Shown: piece by piece, positions 25,836 through 34,031 of the stretch
How positions within the stretch are numbered: position 1 is the stretch's first letter
How the letters are laid out: each line of letters begins with the position of its first letter
Position numbers and translations under genes: made by a program
The notes under the pieces: generated by a model
The model's input: the letters and a program-made list of their open reading frames with translations, nothing else
Told to the model about the DNA's origin: nothing
The model's database searches: none
Origin: an uncultured Poribacteria bacterium
GTDB taxonomy: Bacteria; Poribacteria; WGA-4E; WGA-3G
Direction of reading: 5' to 3'
Length of the DNA: 64,000 bases
Assembly (NCBI GenBank): GCA_951813545.1
Contig: OX638352.1
Span: forward strand, 4,993,966-5,057,965

Positions 25836-27266
25836 CTACGGCATTGAAGGGTTCGTGAAAAGTGGCGATTCGAGCATTTCAAGGAGCGTCCGTTTGCGGC
25901 GGTGTCGTTCCCGGAGTACTTTTAGATATGCTTTCCACTGACTTTCCTGGTCAAGGTGCTGATAGAGCTTCTGTGCTTCGGTCAGGTAGTGCTGAACTGT
26001 TTTATAATCCGTGCGTTTCCGTGAGGTTAACACTTGTTCGATCAGCCCTTGATAGAGCATGATAGCGGTTTCCGGGCGGTGCCCTTTCACTAACGGGAGT
26101 AGCTGCTCCGTGAAATTCGGAATACGGTTCGCAAGTGGATTTTTGAGGATATCCCAGTATGCCTCAATCGTTAGTGAAAATTCTTCGAGTGCCTCCCATA
26201 TCGTATCCTCATCCTGATGTTCAAGAAGAAGATTGATAAAAGCAGCGGCGGCCTCTTCGCGTCGAGCGAGTCGGAAGGCTGCTGCGATCTGTTCGTTGTT
26301 AAGATGGAGGTACAGTAAGAGTCGAACGTGTGTCTGCCGATCGCGGCTTTCATCAAGGCGTTGTTCAATTGCCGTTTGGAGTTCGGTTGCGTCTTGTGTG
26401 GCAGAGAGTTGCTTGAGAAGGTGGATGAGGTGTGGTGTGAAAGCGGCTTCTGCCTCGAAGCTGAGTCCCAATAGCGGTTGGTGGTATTCACGAAGCGCGG
26501 TCGGTTCCTGTAACGTGTCGGCGATCTGGACGAACTGCGTTGTGCATGTACGGACGAATCGTGGCAATTCGGAGTTTTGAAGTGTATCTTCGTAACGGAC
26601 AATAGATTGGTGTATCAAGGCATAGAGGATTGACAATGCGAATTCGGTTGCGCCTGCTTGTGCCAGCGATTCAGCATGTTTCAGGAGTTCTGTCAGCTGC
26701 GCTATGACCTCGTGGAGTTGGTGCTGTTCGAGAAAACCATCCCCGAAAAGACGATCAATCTGTTCGCGGTAAACTGTGCTTGTCGCAGATGCGACTACGG
26801 TGGCTGCTGATGCTGTAGTAGGTGTGTCTCCGAATGTGGACACCTCTACGTTATCTGTGTATGTTTTCACGATGGGAAGCAACGTGGGTTCGCGTTTGAG
26901 GAGTTCGGAAATAATGCGTAAAAGGGTTGCTCTCGGTTTCTCAGCGATCGCGGTCAGTATGGGTTCTACGGAACGGATCTCGTCTATTTCATGAATGTAG
27001 GTGAGTAGCAGCGCAACGATGTGTTTACAGTCGCCACCCCAATCGTAGGGGCAGGAACACTCCGTGTCCGCGATCCCTGTGGGTGTCAATTCCACAGAGA
27101 CGCGATACGGGGTGTCTTCTGATCCATAGCAATTTGCGGAGAGCGTCCAGTCGTGAAAGATAGCATTTTCGATGGCTTCATTGTGGAAATAGCCTTCACC
27201 GCGCGAAAAGACTTGCTTTGTGCATCGCTCTTGGATCTGATCGAGGGTGAGTTGGGGAAGCTGCAT
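25836..27266 (-). CDS. SWIM zinc-finger protein in the cas locus
   Basis: A 476-residue protein with a SWIM zinc finger near the N-terminus (C70-x-C72 ... C80-x-H82 in ECSCPYDWGGDCKHIVALLL). SWIM fingers bind nucleic acid or protein. The remainder (about 100-470) is helical, repeat-like and rich in Leu, Glu and Gln, without a catalytic motif I can identify. Its ATG lies 2 bp after the stop of the preceding frameshifted gene, so translation is probably coupled, and it sits between cas2 and RT. Involvement in the CRISPR system is an inference from position. Confidence 0.8.
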   Translation of the reverse strand: MQLPQLTLDQIQERCTKQVFSRGEGYFHNEAIENAIFHDWTLSANCYGSEDTPYRVSVELTPTGIADTECSCPYDWGGDCKHIVALLLTYIHEIDEIRSVEPILTAIAEKPRATLLRIISELLKREPTLLPIVKTYTDNVEVSTFGDTPTTASAATVVASATSTVYREQIDRLFGDGFLEQHQLHEVIAQLTELLKHAESLAQAGATEFALSILYALIHQSIVRYEDTLQNSELPRFVRTCTTQFVQIADTLQEPTALREYHQPLLGLSFEAEAAFTPHLIHLLKQLSATQDATELQTAIEQRLDESRDRQTHVRLLLYLHLNNEQIAAAFRLARREEAAAAFINLLLEHQDEDTIWEALEEFSLTIEAYWDILKNPLANRIPNFTEQLLPLVKGHRPETAIMLYQGLIEQVLTSRKRTDYKTVQHYLTEAQKLYQHLDQESQWKAYLKVLRERHRRKRTLLEMLESPLFTNPSMP

Positions 27267-27268
27267 GA

Positions 27269-27735
27269 TTACTCCCGAAGTCTTGAGGATTCCCGAGAGG
27301 CATCTTGAACAGTTTTGAGCAGAGCGAATTTGCGATCATAATCTCGCCTCTCCGTTTTGTAGTTTAACTCTTTGTTCAAAGTCTTAGGTAACACTCTTTC
27401 TACCCACGGATGCTCTGCCAGGTCAAAGTTATCCGATAGAATAAGTGCTGATAAATAGCAATGGTCCGCATTGCCTCCTGCATTGGGATCGTAGCCAGGT
27501 TTGTTCCTCCAAGCCAATACAACTTCACGGACGAGTGGTTTTGCTAACTCTATAGACAAGTTTTTTACAGTTGCTTCTAACATCTCCATCGCACTATGTG
27601 GATGCTCATCCCAGTACGCATTGGAATAAGTTCTGTTGATATATGTGCCCATTCATCAGGATCTTCAGAATCCTGAAGTAAACTTACGAGTTTTGAAGCT
27701 TCTATTCGGACATCGACTTCGGAAAGTTTTCTCAT
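27269..27735 (-). pseudogene. Unknown gene, apparently frameshifted
   Basis: An ATG at 27735 with a good AGGAG site opens a frame (MRKLSEVDVRIEASKLVSLL ...) that ends after about 52 codons. A second frame, open from 27652 to 27269, continues with protein-like sequence (SNAYWDEHPHSAMEML ... YKTERRDYDRKFALLKT). The two overlap around 27590-27650, as expected from a single-base frameshift in one gene of about 150 residues. A programmed shift or an assembly error are alternatives. No family recognised. It is co-directional with cas2 and the SWIM gene. Confidence 0.6.
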
Positions 27736-27755
27736 ACTCTTTCTCCTAATTGTCT

Positions 27756-27833
27756 TTGTGGCCTAATTTGCCACAATTGTAGTAGGAACCGCAATAAGTT
27801 CCTAATTCAGAGTGAGATGAACTAAAATCTCAC
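27756..27833. repeat. Three consecutive hairpins
   Basis: Three perfect 7-bp stems with 7-8 nt loops are spaced 27-29 bp apart: TTGTGGC/GCCACAA (27756-27776), TAGGAAC/GTTCCTA (27783-27804) and GTGAGAT/ATCTCAC (27812-27833). They fill the gap between cas2 and the frameshifted gene. Confidence 0.6.
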
Positions 27834-27859
27834 CCTGCGCGAATGCCTGCTTTTTAGTG

Positions 27860-28135
27860 CTAAACAACAATCGTCTTGGGATCCGAGGTTACATCCCCGA
27901 CAGCGGGGACTTCGACCCGTTTGACACAAGCACTACAGAGCGCATAGTAACGGACCGAATCTTCAGAAGGCTCCAAGAGACGATCAACGGCTTGTTTTAA
28001 CGCCTCATACTGTCTATGGTTTAGATGTGCTTCAAATACGCTGTACTGGACGCGGGTGCCGAACCCTTTGAGTACTTTTGCAAGTTGATTGCGTCTCCAG
28101 TCATCTGGAATATCGTAAGAAATGACATAGAACAC
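27860..28135 (-). CDS. cas2: CRISPR-associated protein Cas2
   Basis: Cas2 is the structural partner of Cas1 in the integration complex. The 91-residue product begins MFYVISYDIPDDWRRNQLAK and continues with GTRVQYSVFEAHL, the hallmark ferredoxin-like fold motifs. I use the GTG at 28135 (GGGAG about 9 bp upstream); the frame is open to 28195, but the extra residues do not match the family. A C-terminal pair of cysteines (CSACVKR) is seen, as in several Cas2 proteins. It is separated from cas1 by the SWIM gene and RT. Confidence 0.93.
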   Translation of the reverse strand: MFYVISYDIPDDWRRNQLAKVLKGFGTRVQYSVFEAHLNHRQYEALKQAVDRLLEPSEDSVRYYALCSACVKRVEVPAVGDVTSDPKTIVV

Positions 28136-28284
28136 TGTATTAATCTCCCAAAAATCATTTTCTTGACTTTTTTGGTGTATGTGGTATGCTTCCAATTATC
28201 AGAATCAGGATTTACAAGATTTTAGGATTTATAGGATTAGGGTTTCCATTTTTTGATTGAAAATTGCCCGTTCTGGAATCAGTT

Positions 28285-28485
28285 ATGCCTGAATTTATCA
28301 GCTCCGCACCGTTTTTGATAATTGCTGCCATATTTGCGATACTTCTTATATTTGGGATCCTCAAGCACGCGTTCCGCTTCGTCATCTGGATCGTCGTTAT
28401 TTTTGTGATTCTCTTATGTCTCGGTATTGTGAAACAAGCCGAGCTGCTTCAGTGGTTTGAGAATCTGCGAAAAATGATAGCGTGA
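28285..28485 (+). CDS. Small two-helix membrane protein between cas2 and cas6
   Basis: A 66-residue frame from ATG 28285 (an in-frame TTG lies at 28264) encodes two near-continuous hydrophobic segments (FLIIAAIFAILLIFGIL and FVIWIVVIFVILLCLGIV) and a short amphipathic tail (LLQWFENLRKMIA). The composition is that of a real small membrane protein, but the ribosome site is weak (TGGAA). It is read opposite to the cas genes and converges on cas6. No family recognised. It could be an ancillary membrane effector of the type III system, which is speculation from position. Confidence 0.5.
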   Translation: MPEFISSAPFLIIAAIFAILLIFGILKHAFRFVIWIVVIFVILLCLGIVKQAELLQWFENLRKMIA

Positions 28486-28526
28486 CGGGAATCGCGCGAG
28501 AGATGGCTCGTACGAGAAGAAGAACG

Positions 28527-29510
28527 CTACCCGATGTTGTCCTTACAAGAACGGATTGGACGGTACTGTCCATGTCCAAATGCCGTGTGGTGCCCGATGT
28601 GCAAATACTCGCCAAGATAGATAAAAGGCAGGAACGGCTCCAACTCACCTATATATCGAACTTTACCGATAAACCCACCCATCGGAACAGATTTCTCCGC
28701 CCGATAAGAGTACCGGTCCTTTTTGAGCCAATTCAGACGGAGTTTATGCGCGACGGAACCGGCAGCTTCAATTAACGCAGGGGCATCCACGTCTAAATCC
28801 TCACCACAATGGAAATAACTCAAGAAACGGATCCGGCGAAGCAGATTGCGGATGAGGTGTTCAAAGGTTAACTCGCTTGTCCACTTTCCGTCAACTTTGA
28901 TACTCGTGGGTGTGAGAAATTCCAGTTCAATCTCATCGGTGGCGTAGGGTGCGGCTTGCATCACATCGTCGAGTCGGAGAATCAATCCATCGTCCGTCAA
29001 CATCTCGGTCTCTGCGGTATAAATGGTCTGAGGTTGATGGCTGTCATGCGCCGGTAAACTCTCGACTTTATTGAGTTGACACTGCCCGCGTTTGTTTTGG
29101 AGTCCGATGCGTCGCTTGCCGATCTGATCGAAGGTAAATACCATCCACGGTAACAGATTGATTGCGTCCCCGATAAGCGTTAGGTTGCAGGTGAAAGTAT
29201 CCCCGGGTGCATACTCAAGTTGTCCGGTGCGCGGCGGTTCAAGAACGAAGGGGTGCGGTGCATACGGTTGCCCCCGCAGGATAATGCTATCCTCCGGTAC
29301 TGGCGTTTCAAAGCACTTGGAGTAGACGCATCGTTCTGGGAACTGACACTCTTCCGCACACGATCTTTCCGTCTCGCCGATGCAGGCGATGTGGCGGAGC
29401 AGATATCCGAATCGGCTGCGGAAGACGTTGCCTTTGTAGGATGGCATCTTCAGCGGCTCTTGGACAGTATAGGTGAAGCGGTAGCGTGCGAATTGGAAGT
29501 TTTGGAGCAT
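28527..29510 (-). CDS. cas6: pre-crRNA endoribonuclease Cas6
   Basis: A RAMP-fold endoribonuclease that cuts the repeat transcript into crRNAs. The 327-residue protein carries an internal cysteine cluster (CIGETERSCAEECQFPERC, about residues 43-61) and the C-terminal glycine-rich RAMP signature: GGFIGKVRYIGELEPFLP followed by YLHIGHHTAFGHGQYRP. The HIGHHTAFGHG loop is typical of the larger Cas6 group seen with type III loci. It is 21 bp downstream of a small orf and is the last gene of the effector half of the locus. Confidence 0.9.
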   Translation of the reverse strand: MLQNFQFARYRFTYTVQEPLKMPSYKGNVFRSRFGYLLRHIACIGETERSCAEECQFPERCVYSKCFETPVPEDSIILRGQPYAPHPFVLEPPRTGQLEYAPGDTFTCNLTLIGDAINLLPWMVFTFDQIGKRRIGLQNKRGQCQLNKVESLPAHDSHQPQTIYTAETEMLTDDGLILRLDDVMQAAPYATDEIELEFLTPTSIKVDGKWTSELTFEHLIRNLLRRIRFLSYFHCGEDLDVDAPALIEAAGSVAHKLRLNWLKKDRYSYRAEKSVPMGGFIGKVRYIGELEPFLPFIYLGEYLHIGHHTAFGHGQYRPIRSCKDNIG

Positions 29511-29531
29511 GGAACAGGTTTTTCCCGGTTT

Positions 29532-29738
29532 TCAACTTTCACCTAAAATTGACTTAACCTTCATCACTTTTTGTCTTTGTTTGTCAGAACCGCCATCCCA
29601 TTTGTTGATACGCTGCCAGTAATCCTTCAACGCCTGCGCAATCATCTGCTCTTCATCTCCGTCAAGTGATGGAAGTTCATCGTTGTAAATTTGGACAGCC
29701 CTGTTTTCGTCTACGGGTTTGTCCGTAAGGTGATTCAA
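29532..29738 (-). CDS. Small hypothetical protein between cmr6 and cas6
   Basis: A 68-residue frame from TTG 29738; the in-frame open stretch extends upstream to directly after the cmr6 stop (IASLSPIERIAEELNHLTDK) with no ATG or GTG but with an ATT at the cmr6 junction. The product is acidic and helical (DELPSLDGDEEQMIAQALKD), with a basic C-terminal segment. No family recognised. It lies tightly between cmr6 and cas6 on the same strand, so it is probably translated by coupling to cmr6. It may be a small subunit or accessory of the complex. Confidence 0.55.
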   Translation of the reverse strand: MNHLTDKPVDENRAVQIYNDELPSLDGDEEQMIAQALKDYWQRINKWDGGSDKQRQKVMKVKSILGES

Positions 29739-29777
29739 TTCTTCGGCAATCCGTTCAATAGGAGAAAGGCTTGCAAT

Positions 29778-30848
29778 TCATTTAGTTTCTCGTTGTTTTT
29801 CAGCCGCTTCTTGTTGTCGTTTGAGTTCGTCCGTGATAATATCAGTCTGGTCATTGAAACCGCGGAAATACCCATAACCAACCGATGTTTTTGCACCAAT
29901 ACCTTTTATTTCCAATGTCTTTTGGAATCGCTTCTTAAGTTCATCAAGAGGTTTCTGATCTTTTGCCAAAAAAACGAATCTAAAAGTAGTTTCTTCAACA
30001 GTTAGAAAATTGATAGGCACTGGATTTTGATGGTCTGTTGGTGGTTTGTTGCCACTGTAATAATCAGGGTAGTGTGGATTCATGATGTCAATTGCAAAAT
30101 TGACTTCATCAGGATAAGCATCAAGGAATTGCACTTCGCCTCGCTGTTCTTGGCTGCCAAACACAGTGAGAAAATCTGCATCTTCAAGTGCAAGTTTTTC
30201 GTCTATTTTGCCTTTGTTGTCGATAAAATCTTCATTTTCCTGTAACCACCAGTGCCGTAATACACCTTTGACAGCACTACCCGGAATGTAAGGAATCCCG
30301 TAGATGTGATGGAGGGTCATGTTTGTCTCTTGCACATGCTCACTGCCAAGCCCTACGACCAGTCGCCAGTCAACTATTGCATCAACGCAATAAAGTTTGA
30401 TGTCTTGCTTAGCAAATTGTACAAGTTGTTGTATTTGCCGATCTCTTAGATGAGCAATAAGGTTTGGTTCGGGAGGCTGAATATATCTGGGAAAATCAAT
30501 ATCCCATTTATCTGATTGAGCATCGGTGTGGATTTCGAGAAAATAACTATATTCTAAAGCGCAGTTCTCAATAGGAGGACGCTTATAGACTTCAAGCCTG
30601 TTACCGTTTCTGCTGATGAGAAGGTTAAGTTTCCCATCCATTATGAGCCACTTTCCTTCAATACCTCTCGTCTGGTTATCCCGGGTCTTAACCCAAACGC
30701 GGGCGTTGGCGGAAAGTCTAAGTTGACAGCGTAAATTTTGTAAGCCGTCCGTACCAGCATTCAAGCCCCTGGCATAACAAGTGTCAAGATTAGTGACGAA
30801 TTCAGATTTAACTATTTTTGTCGTATCAGAAGGATGATAGTTAGGCAT
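29778..30848 (-). CDS. cmr6: Type III-B RAMP protein Cmr6
   Basis: Cmr6 caps the crRNA 3' side of the Cmr complex. The 356-residue protein shows the RAMP features HHIYGIPYIPGSAVKGVLRH near residue 178, FGSQEQRGEVQFLDAYP, FLTVEETTFRFVF and the C-terminal glycine-rich GIGAKTSVGYGYF. It overlaps the cmr5 end by 8 bp. The C-terminal tail is Gln/Glu/Lys-rich. Confidence 0.93.
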   Translation of the reverse strand: MPNYHPSDTTKIVKSEFVTNLDTCYARGLNAGTDGLQNLRCQLRLSANARVWVKTRDNQTRGIEGKWLIMDGKLNLLISRNGNRLEVYKRPPIENCALEYSYFLEIHTDAQSDKWDIDFPRYIQPPEPNLIAHLRDRQIQQLVQFAKQDIKLYCVDAIVDWRLVVGLGSEHVQETNMTLHHIYGIPYIPGSAVKGVLRHWWLQENEDFIDNKGKIDEKLALEDADFLTVFGSQEQRGEVQFLDAYPDEVNFAIDIMNPHYPDYYSGNKPPTDHQNPVPINFLTVEETTFRFVFLAKDQKPLDELKKRFQKTLEIKGIGAKTSVGYGYFRGFNDQTDIITDELKRQQEAAEKQRETK

Positions 30849-31266
30849 TATTATTCTCCGCCCCTTTTACGTCTTTCATGAGTCCGTCAACAAAACGGCG
30901 CATCCAATTCAGTAACGCAAGCGTTTCAACGGTAACTTGGCGATAGACATGTGATTCAAGGTTGATAACCTGTTCAACAAGTTCACCTTCCTCAACTAAC
31001 CGCTTTGCATCTTTGGTTTGTAGCCACGAACTAATATGTTCATACAATTTGTCGTGAGCATTCTTAGGTTTACCTTCTGCTGCGCCCTTACTTTTCAGAA
31101 ATGCCAAAGTTTGTCCAAGTCCATTGGTTTTTACCAGAACGGGTAGTTTCTTCGCAGTAGATTTATACTCTTTTTTCAGAGAGTCACTGACTCCCTGTAC
31201 CGCTTTGAATGCGAAAGTGGCGCGCCCCTGCTCAATTGTTTCGAGTGTCGTCACTGCCTGTGCCAT
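30841..31266 (-). CDS. cmr5: Type III-B small subunit Cmr5
   Basis: A 141-residue helical protein of the Cmr5 (Cas11-like) type, which lines the target RNA in the complex. Family-like features are the N-terminal TTLETIEQGRATFAFKAVQG, then TNGLGQTLAFLKSKG and the C-terminal QVTVETLALLNWMRRFVDGL. It overlaps cmr4 by 35 bp and cmr6 by 8 bp, so the three are translated together. Confidence 0.93.
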   Translation of the reverse strand: MAQAVTTLETIEQGRATFAFKAVQGVSDSLKKEYKSTAKKLPVLVKTNGLGQTLAFLKSKGAAEGKPKNAHDKLYEHISSWLQTKDAKRLVEEGELVEQVINLESHVYRQVTVETLALLNWMRRFVDGLMKDVKGAENNNA

Positions 31267-32239
31267 CGTTACCTCCTCCGTTTTGATAGACGTGTGTCCG
31301 GACTATCCCTTTGCCAATAGTAGCGTTGCCGCCGATTTGAATGATACTCGGCAAATTATTTGTCAAGAACGCCATAACCGTCTCGGCTTCCTTGAGGTTT
31401 TTGTCTGCTCCCTGATCGGCGGGGTCAAAAAGGGTTCCCTTTTTCTTTCCCTCATCTACAAACAGCGGTGTTGTGAGTGCCAACGAGTAGAGAATAGAAT
31501 CGGTCGGGAGGTATTCCTCGTACCACAGTGCACCATCTACAACAGTGCCTTTTTCACTGTCAATTTTGGTCCGGGCAATAACCTCTGTCGAAAGCATCAC
31601 GAAATCCCGGAAATCGTCATCACTTAACACAACGATGTCCTTTTTCATCTTCTCTCGCCAATAACCGTAACTTGGCACGTTGACTGTCAAAACATTATTG
31701 CTAATCCAGTTAGCAACATTCTCGCATTCATCGTTAGGTGTGACAGTAAATGTATATTCTTCAAGGACAATTTTCTTAGTATCTCCTTCGTCCTTCACAA
31801 TGAGTTCGCTGTTGTTCGGTACCGTATTGGCATCAGGAATATTCTCAACAAAATTATTAATGGTTGGTTGGCTGATGAAAAGGTCGTGTTTGAAACGTTC
31901 TAACACTGCGGAACACGTTACCCATGCAAACACGCCTTTGACAGATTTGACAGGGAAAAGCAAAAGACGGGCATCGGTGAATCCAAGCGCACCCGCATGG
32001 AGATCACCTGTGTCGGGACCGAACGCGAGTATAACTTCGTCATTCTCTACTTGTCTACTCTTTGCTTTTCCATCAAAAACTTCACGGATACTCCCTTTCA
32101 GTCCGGACGCTTCAATTTTTGGGTAGTCTGTGTGTTTTTCTCGTTGTATCGGTAGATCTACAATACCGAGGTCGCTACCGCTGCCGGCATGGAGCGGCGT
32201 TTCGACGATTAGAAATAGGGGTTTGGCTTTTTTGAACAT
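31232..32239 (-). CDS. cmr4: Type III-B backbone RNase Cmr4
   Basis: Cmr4 forms the filament backbone and cuts target RNA at 6-nt steps. The 335-residue protein starts with a RAMP motif (LFLIVETPLHAGSGSDLG) and contains D28 in IVDLPIQRE, the expected catalytic aspartate, plus EASGLKGSIREVF. The conserved Asp implies active RNA cleavage. The ATG follows AGAGGAAAACCA. IS1595 copy 2 lies immediately upstream and separates it from the cmr1-cas10-cmr3 part, so it may need its own promoter or read-through. Confidence 0.94.
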   Translation of the reverse strand: MFKKAKPLFLIVETPLHAGSGSDLGIVDLPIQREKHTDYPKIEASGLKGSIREVFDGKAKSRQVENDEVILAFGPDTGDLHAGALGFTDARLLLFPVKSVKGVFAWVTCSAVLERFKHDLFISQPTINNFVENIPDANTVPNNSELIVKDEGDTKKIVLEEYTFTVTPNDECENVANWISNNVLTVNVPSYGYWREKMKKDIVVLSDDDFRDFVMLSTEVIARTKIDSEKGTVVDGALWYEEYLPTDSILYSLALTTPLFVDEGKKKGTLFDPADQGADKNLKEAETVMAFLTNNLPSIIQIGGNATIGKGIVRTHVYQNGGGNDGTGSDDTRNN

Positions 32240-32277
32240 ATTGGTTTTCCTCTATGCTTGTGATATTCTATGGGAAA

Positions 32278-33427
32278 CGGGATTAGTCGTTTTGGACTTT
32301 CAAAAAGTTGTTAGAAAGTGCGTTAAACCCTTGTCAATAAAGGATTTATGCGATACAATATAGGTAAGAAAATAGGGGATTATCAGCCCCCTATCGAACC
32401 CAAAAAAGCGGGTTGCTTTTTCTGGTTTTACACTTATCTGATTATTGTATCAGAAACTATCAGAAAAATGCAACCCCGAAATAATAAAGGCGCATTTTCT
32501 GATGGATTTGATCAAGATTATGGAGACGTTCCCGACACAAGAAGATTGTATAGCGTATCTGGAACGTCTCAGATGGAAACCGGAATCACCAGAATGTCCA
32601 CAGTGTGAGTCTACACATGTCAGACGACGCAACGAATCTGCTATAGGGCGTATCGGACGCTACAACTGCCACGATTGCCGATCCACCTTCAAGGCAACAC
32701 ACGGAACCCTCTTTCATGGGACGAAGATACCGCTTCAGAAATGGTTTTTGGCGATCGCATTGATGGCGAATGCGAAGAAAAGCCTCTCAAGTTGCCAACT
32801 TTCACGCGATTTAGGCGTGCCAGAGAAAACATGTTGGCGTATGATGATGGCTATCCGTGCTGAAATGGGGACCGATAACGTCTTGCTACAAGGGATTGTT
32901 GAGGCAGACGAAACCTATATCGGTGGCAAACGCAAAAAAGACTACGATAAAGAGGGCGGCGAACCCCGTAAGCACGGACGCGGAACCCCGAAAGATGTCG
33001 TGCTCGGTGCGGTGGCAAGAGGCGGGAAAGTCGTCGCGGAACTCGCCGAGAATGTCAAAGGCAGCACGATTGCCGAGTTTATCAACAAGTGCGTCAAGAC
33101 CGAAGATGCTCAACTCTATACCGATCAGTATCGTGGATACAATGAGATCGGGAAACAGATGACGCACGAAACGATGAAACGGAGTCAGAAATGGGAACCG
33201 GGCGGGATCCATACCAACACAATGGAAGGATTTTGGTCTTTTGTCAAGCGTGCCTGGTATGGATCGCATCACCACTACTCAACAGCATACACGCCCCTGT
33301 ATCTCGCAGAGGCCTGCTATAAATACAACTACCGAGATGAAAATATCTTCGCCAAGTTCCTCACCGAAAGTGTGAGCCGTGAAATCTGAAAAAATGAAAA
33401 ATTACGAGTCCAAAACGACTAATTCCA
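32278..33427 (+). mobile_element. IS1595-type insertion sequence, copy 2
   Basis: A 1150-bp element with inverted ends (GGGATTAGTCGTTTTGGACT left, its near-perfect complement right) and an 8-bp target duplication ATGGGAAA (32270-32277, 33428-33435). It is inserted within the cmr operon, antisense to it, at the last codon of the CARF gene. Confidence 0.93.
32502..33389 (+). CDS. IS1595-family transposase, copy 2
   Basis: A 295-residue homologue of the transposase at 20861-21751, with the same start (MDLIKIMETFPTQEDC), zinc ribbon (CPQCESTHVRRRNE) and catalytic blocks VEADETYIGGKRKK, LYTDQYRGYNEIG and NTMEGFWSFVKRAW. The frame is open from 32445, but the alignment with copy 1 sets the ATG at 32502. 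It is intact and flanked by proper ends and a target duplication. It is read against the cas operon. Confidence 0.92.
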   Translation: MDLIKIMETFPTQEDCIAYLERLRWKPESPECPQCESTHVRRRNESAIGRIGRYNCHDCRSTFKATHGTLFHGTKIPLQKWFLAIALMANAKKSLSSCQLSRDLGVPEKTCWRMMMAIRAEMGTDNVLLQGIVEADETYIGGKRKKDYDKEGGEPRKHGRGTPKDVVLGAVARGGKVVAELAENVKGSTIAEFINKCVKTEDAQLYTDQYRGYNEIGKQMTHETMKRSQKWEPGGIHTNTMEGFWSFVKRAWYGSHHHYSTAYTPLYLAEACYKYNYRDENIFAKFLTESVSREI

Positions 33428-34031
33428 ATGGGAAATATCTTAAAATTTCGATGATGCTCAAAGTCTCCTCAAAGTTATAATAAAGCGGACATTGATTGTT
33501 TTGGGCAAAAAGCGTAAGAAGTGGCACGGTTGCTGCGTATCCACCAGTGATATTAATAGCAAGTTCCTGGTCGTCTTGGAGGTTATTGCAAATCTGATTA
33601 AGCCGCTCGAGCAAGATGGGCACGCCGAGTACTTCAAATTGATTTGGATCTGTAGCGCATAGCCCTTGAATTACATCATTAATTTCGTTAAATTCAACAT
33701 TTACCCCCGGCAGTCCTAGTAACTCATCTTTCAAAATCTCTGCAGCCAATCGCGATGCAATCGTATCCGAGGCGATTAAATGAACTGTAATATTATCATT
33801 GAGTTCGTTTCTAATTGCCTGGGTGCTCTGAAGTTCTGCGGAAGCACTTTCACCCATAGCATGGATAAAGCCTTGGCTCTCATTTCTGAGTGGTTCAATA
33901 TAGTCTTCATAGTCAGCCCAAACATTTGCGCGTTGGTCTTTAATAACAGAAAACGTATCATTAATTGTTGTATTTTCTTGTGCCCCGTTGTTAAAAAGTG
34001 ATGTGCCAACAGGTGTGATAACAACTGTCAT
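33402..34031 (-). CDS. CARF-domain protein (cyclic oligoadenylate sensor)
   Basis: A 209-residue CARF protein of the APE2256/Csm6-like type: VITPVGTSLFNNGAQE at the N-terminus, HLIASDTIASRLAAE, and LAINITGGYAATVPLLTLFA followed by YYNFEETLSII. CARF domains bind cyclic oligoadenylates made by Cas10. There is no HEPN or other effector domain, so it may be a regulator, a ring nuclease or half of a two-component effector. It overlaps cmr3 by 4 bp (ATGA). The last residues (LELVVLDS) come from IS1595 copy 2; before insertion the frame would have ended ...LRYFP followed by TAG, so the CARF domain is intact. Confidence 0.88.
   Translation of the reverse strand: MTVVITPVGTSLFNNGAQENTTINDTFSVIKDQRANVWADYEDYIEPLRNESQGFIHAMGESASAELQSTQAIRNELNDNITVHLIASDTIASRLAAEILKDELLGLPGVNVEFNEINDVIQGLCATDPNQFEVLGVPILLERLNQICNNLQDDQELAINITGGYAATVPLLTLFAQNNQCPLYYNFEETLSIIEILRYFPLELVVLDS

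Noticed and set aside
20823..33427. A past inversion between the two IS1595 copies
   Set aside because: Copy 2 has matching 8-bp target duplications, which an inversion through the copies would have separated.
33402..34031. CARF gene as an IS-disrupted pseudogene
   Set aside because: Rejoining the flanks shows that only the stop codon was displaced; the domain is complete.
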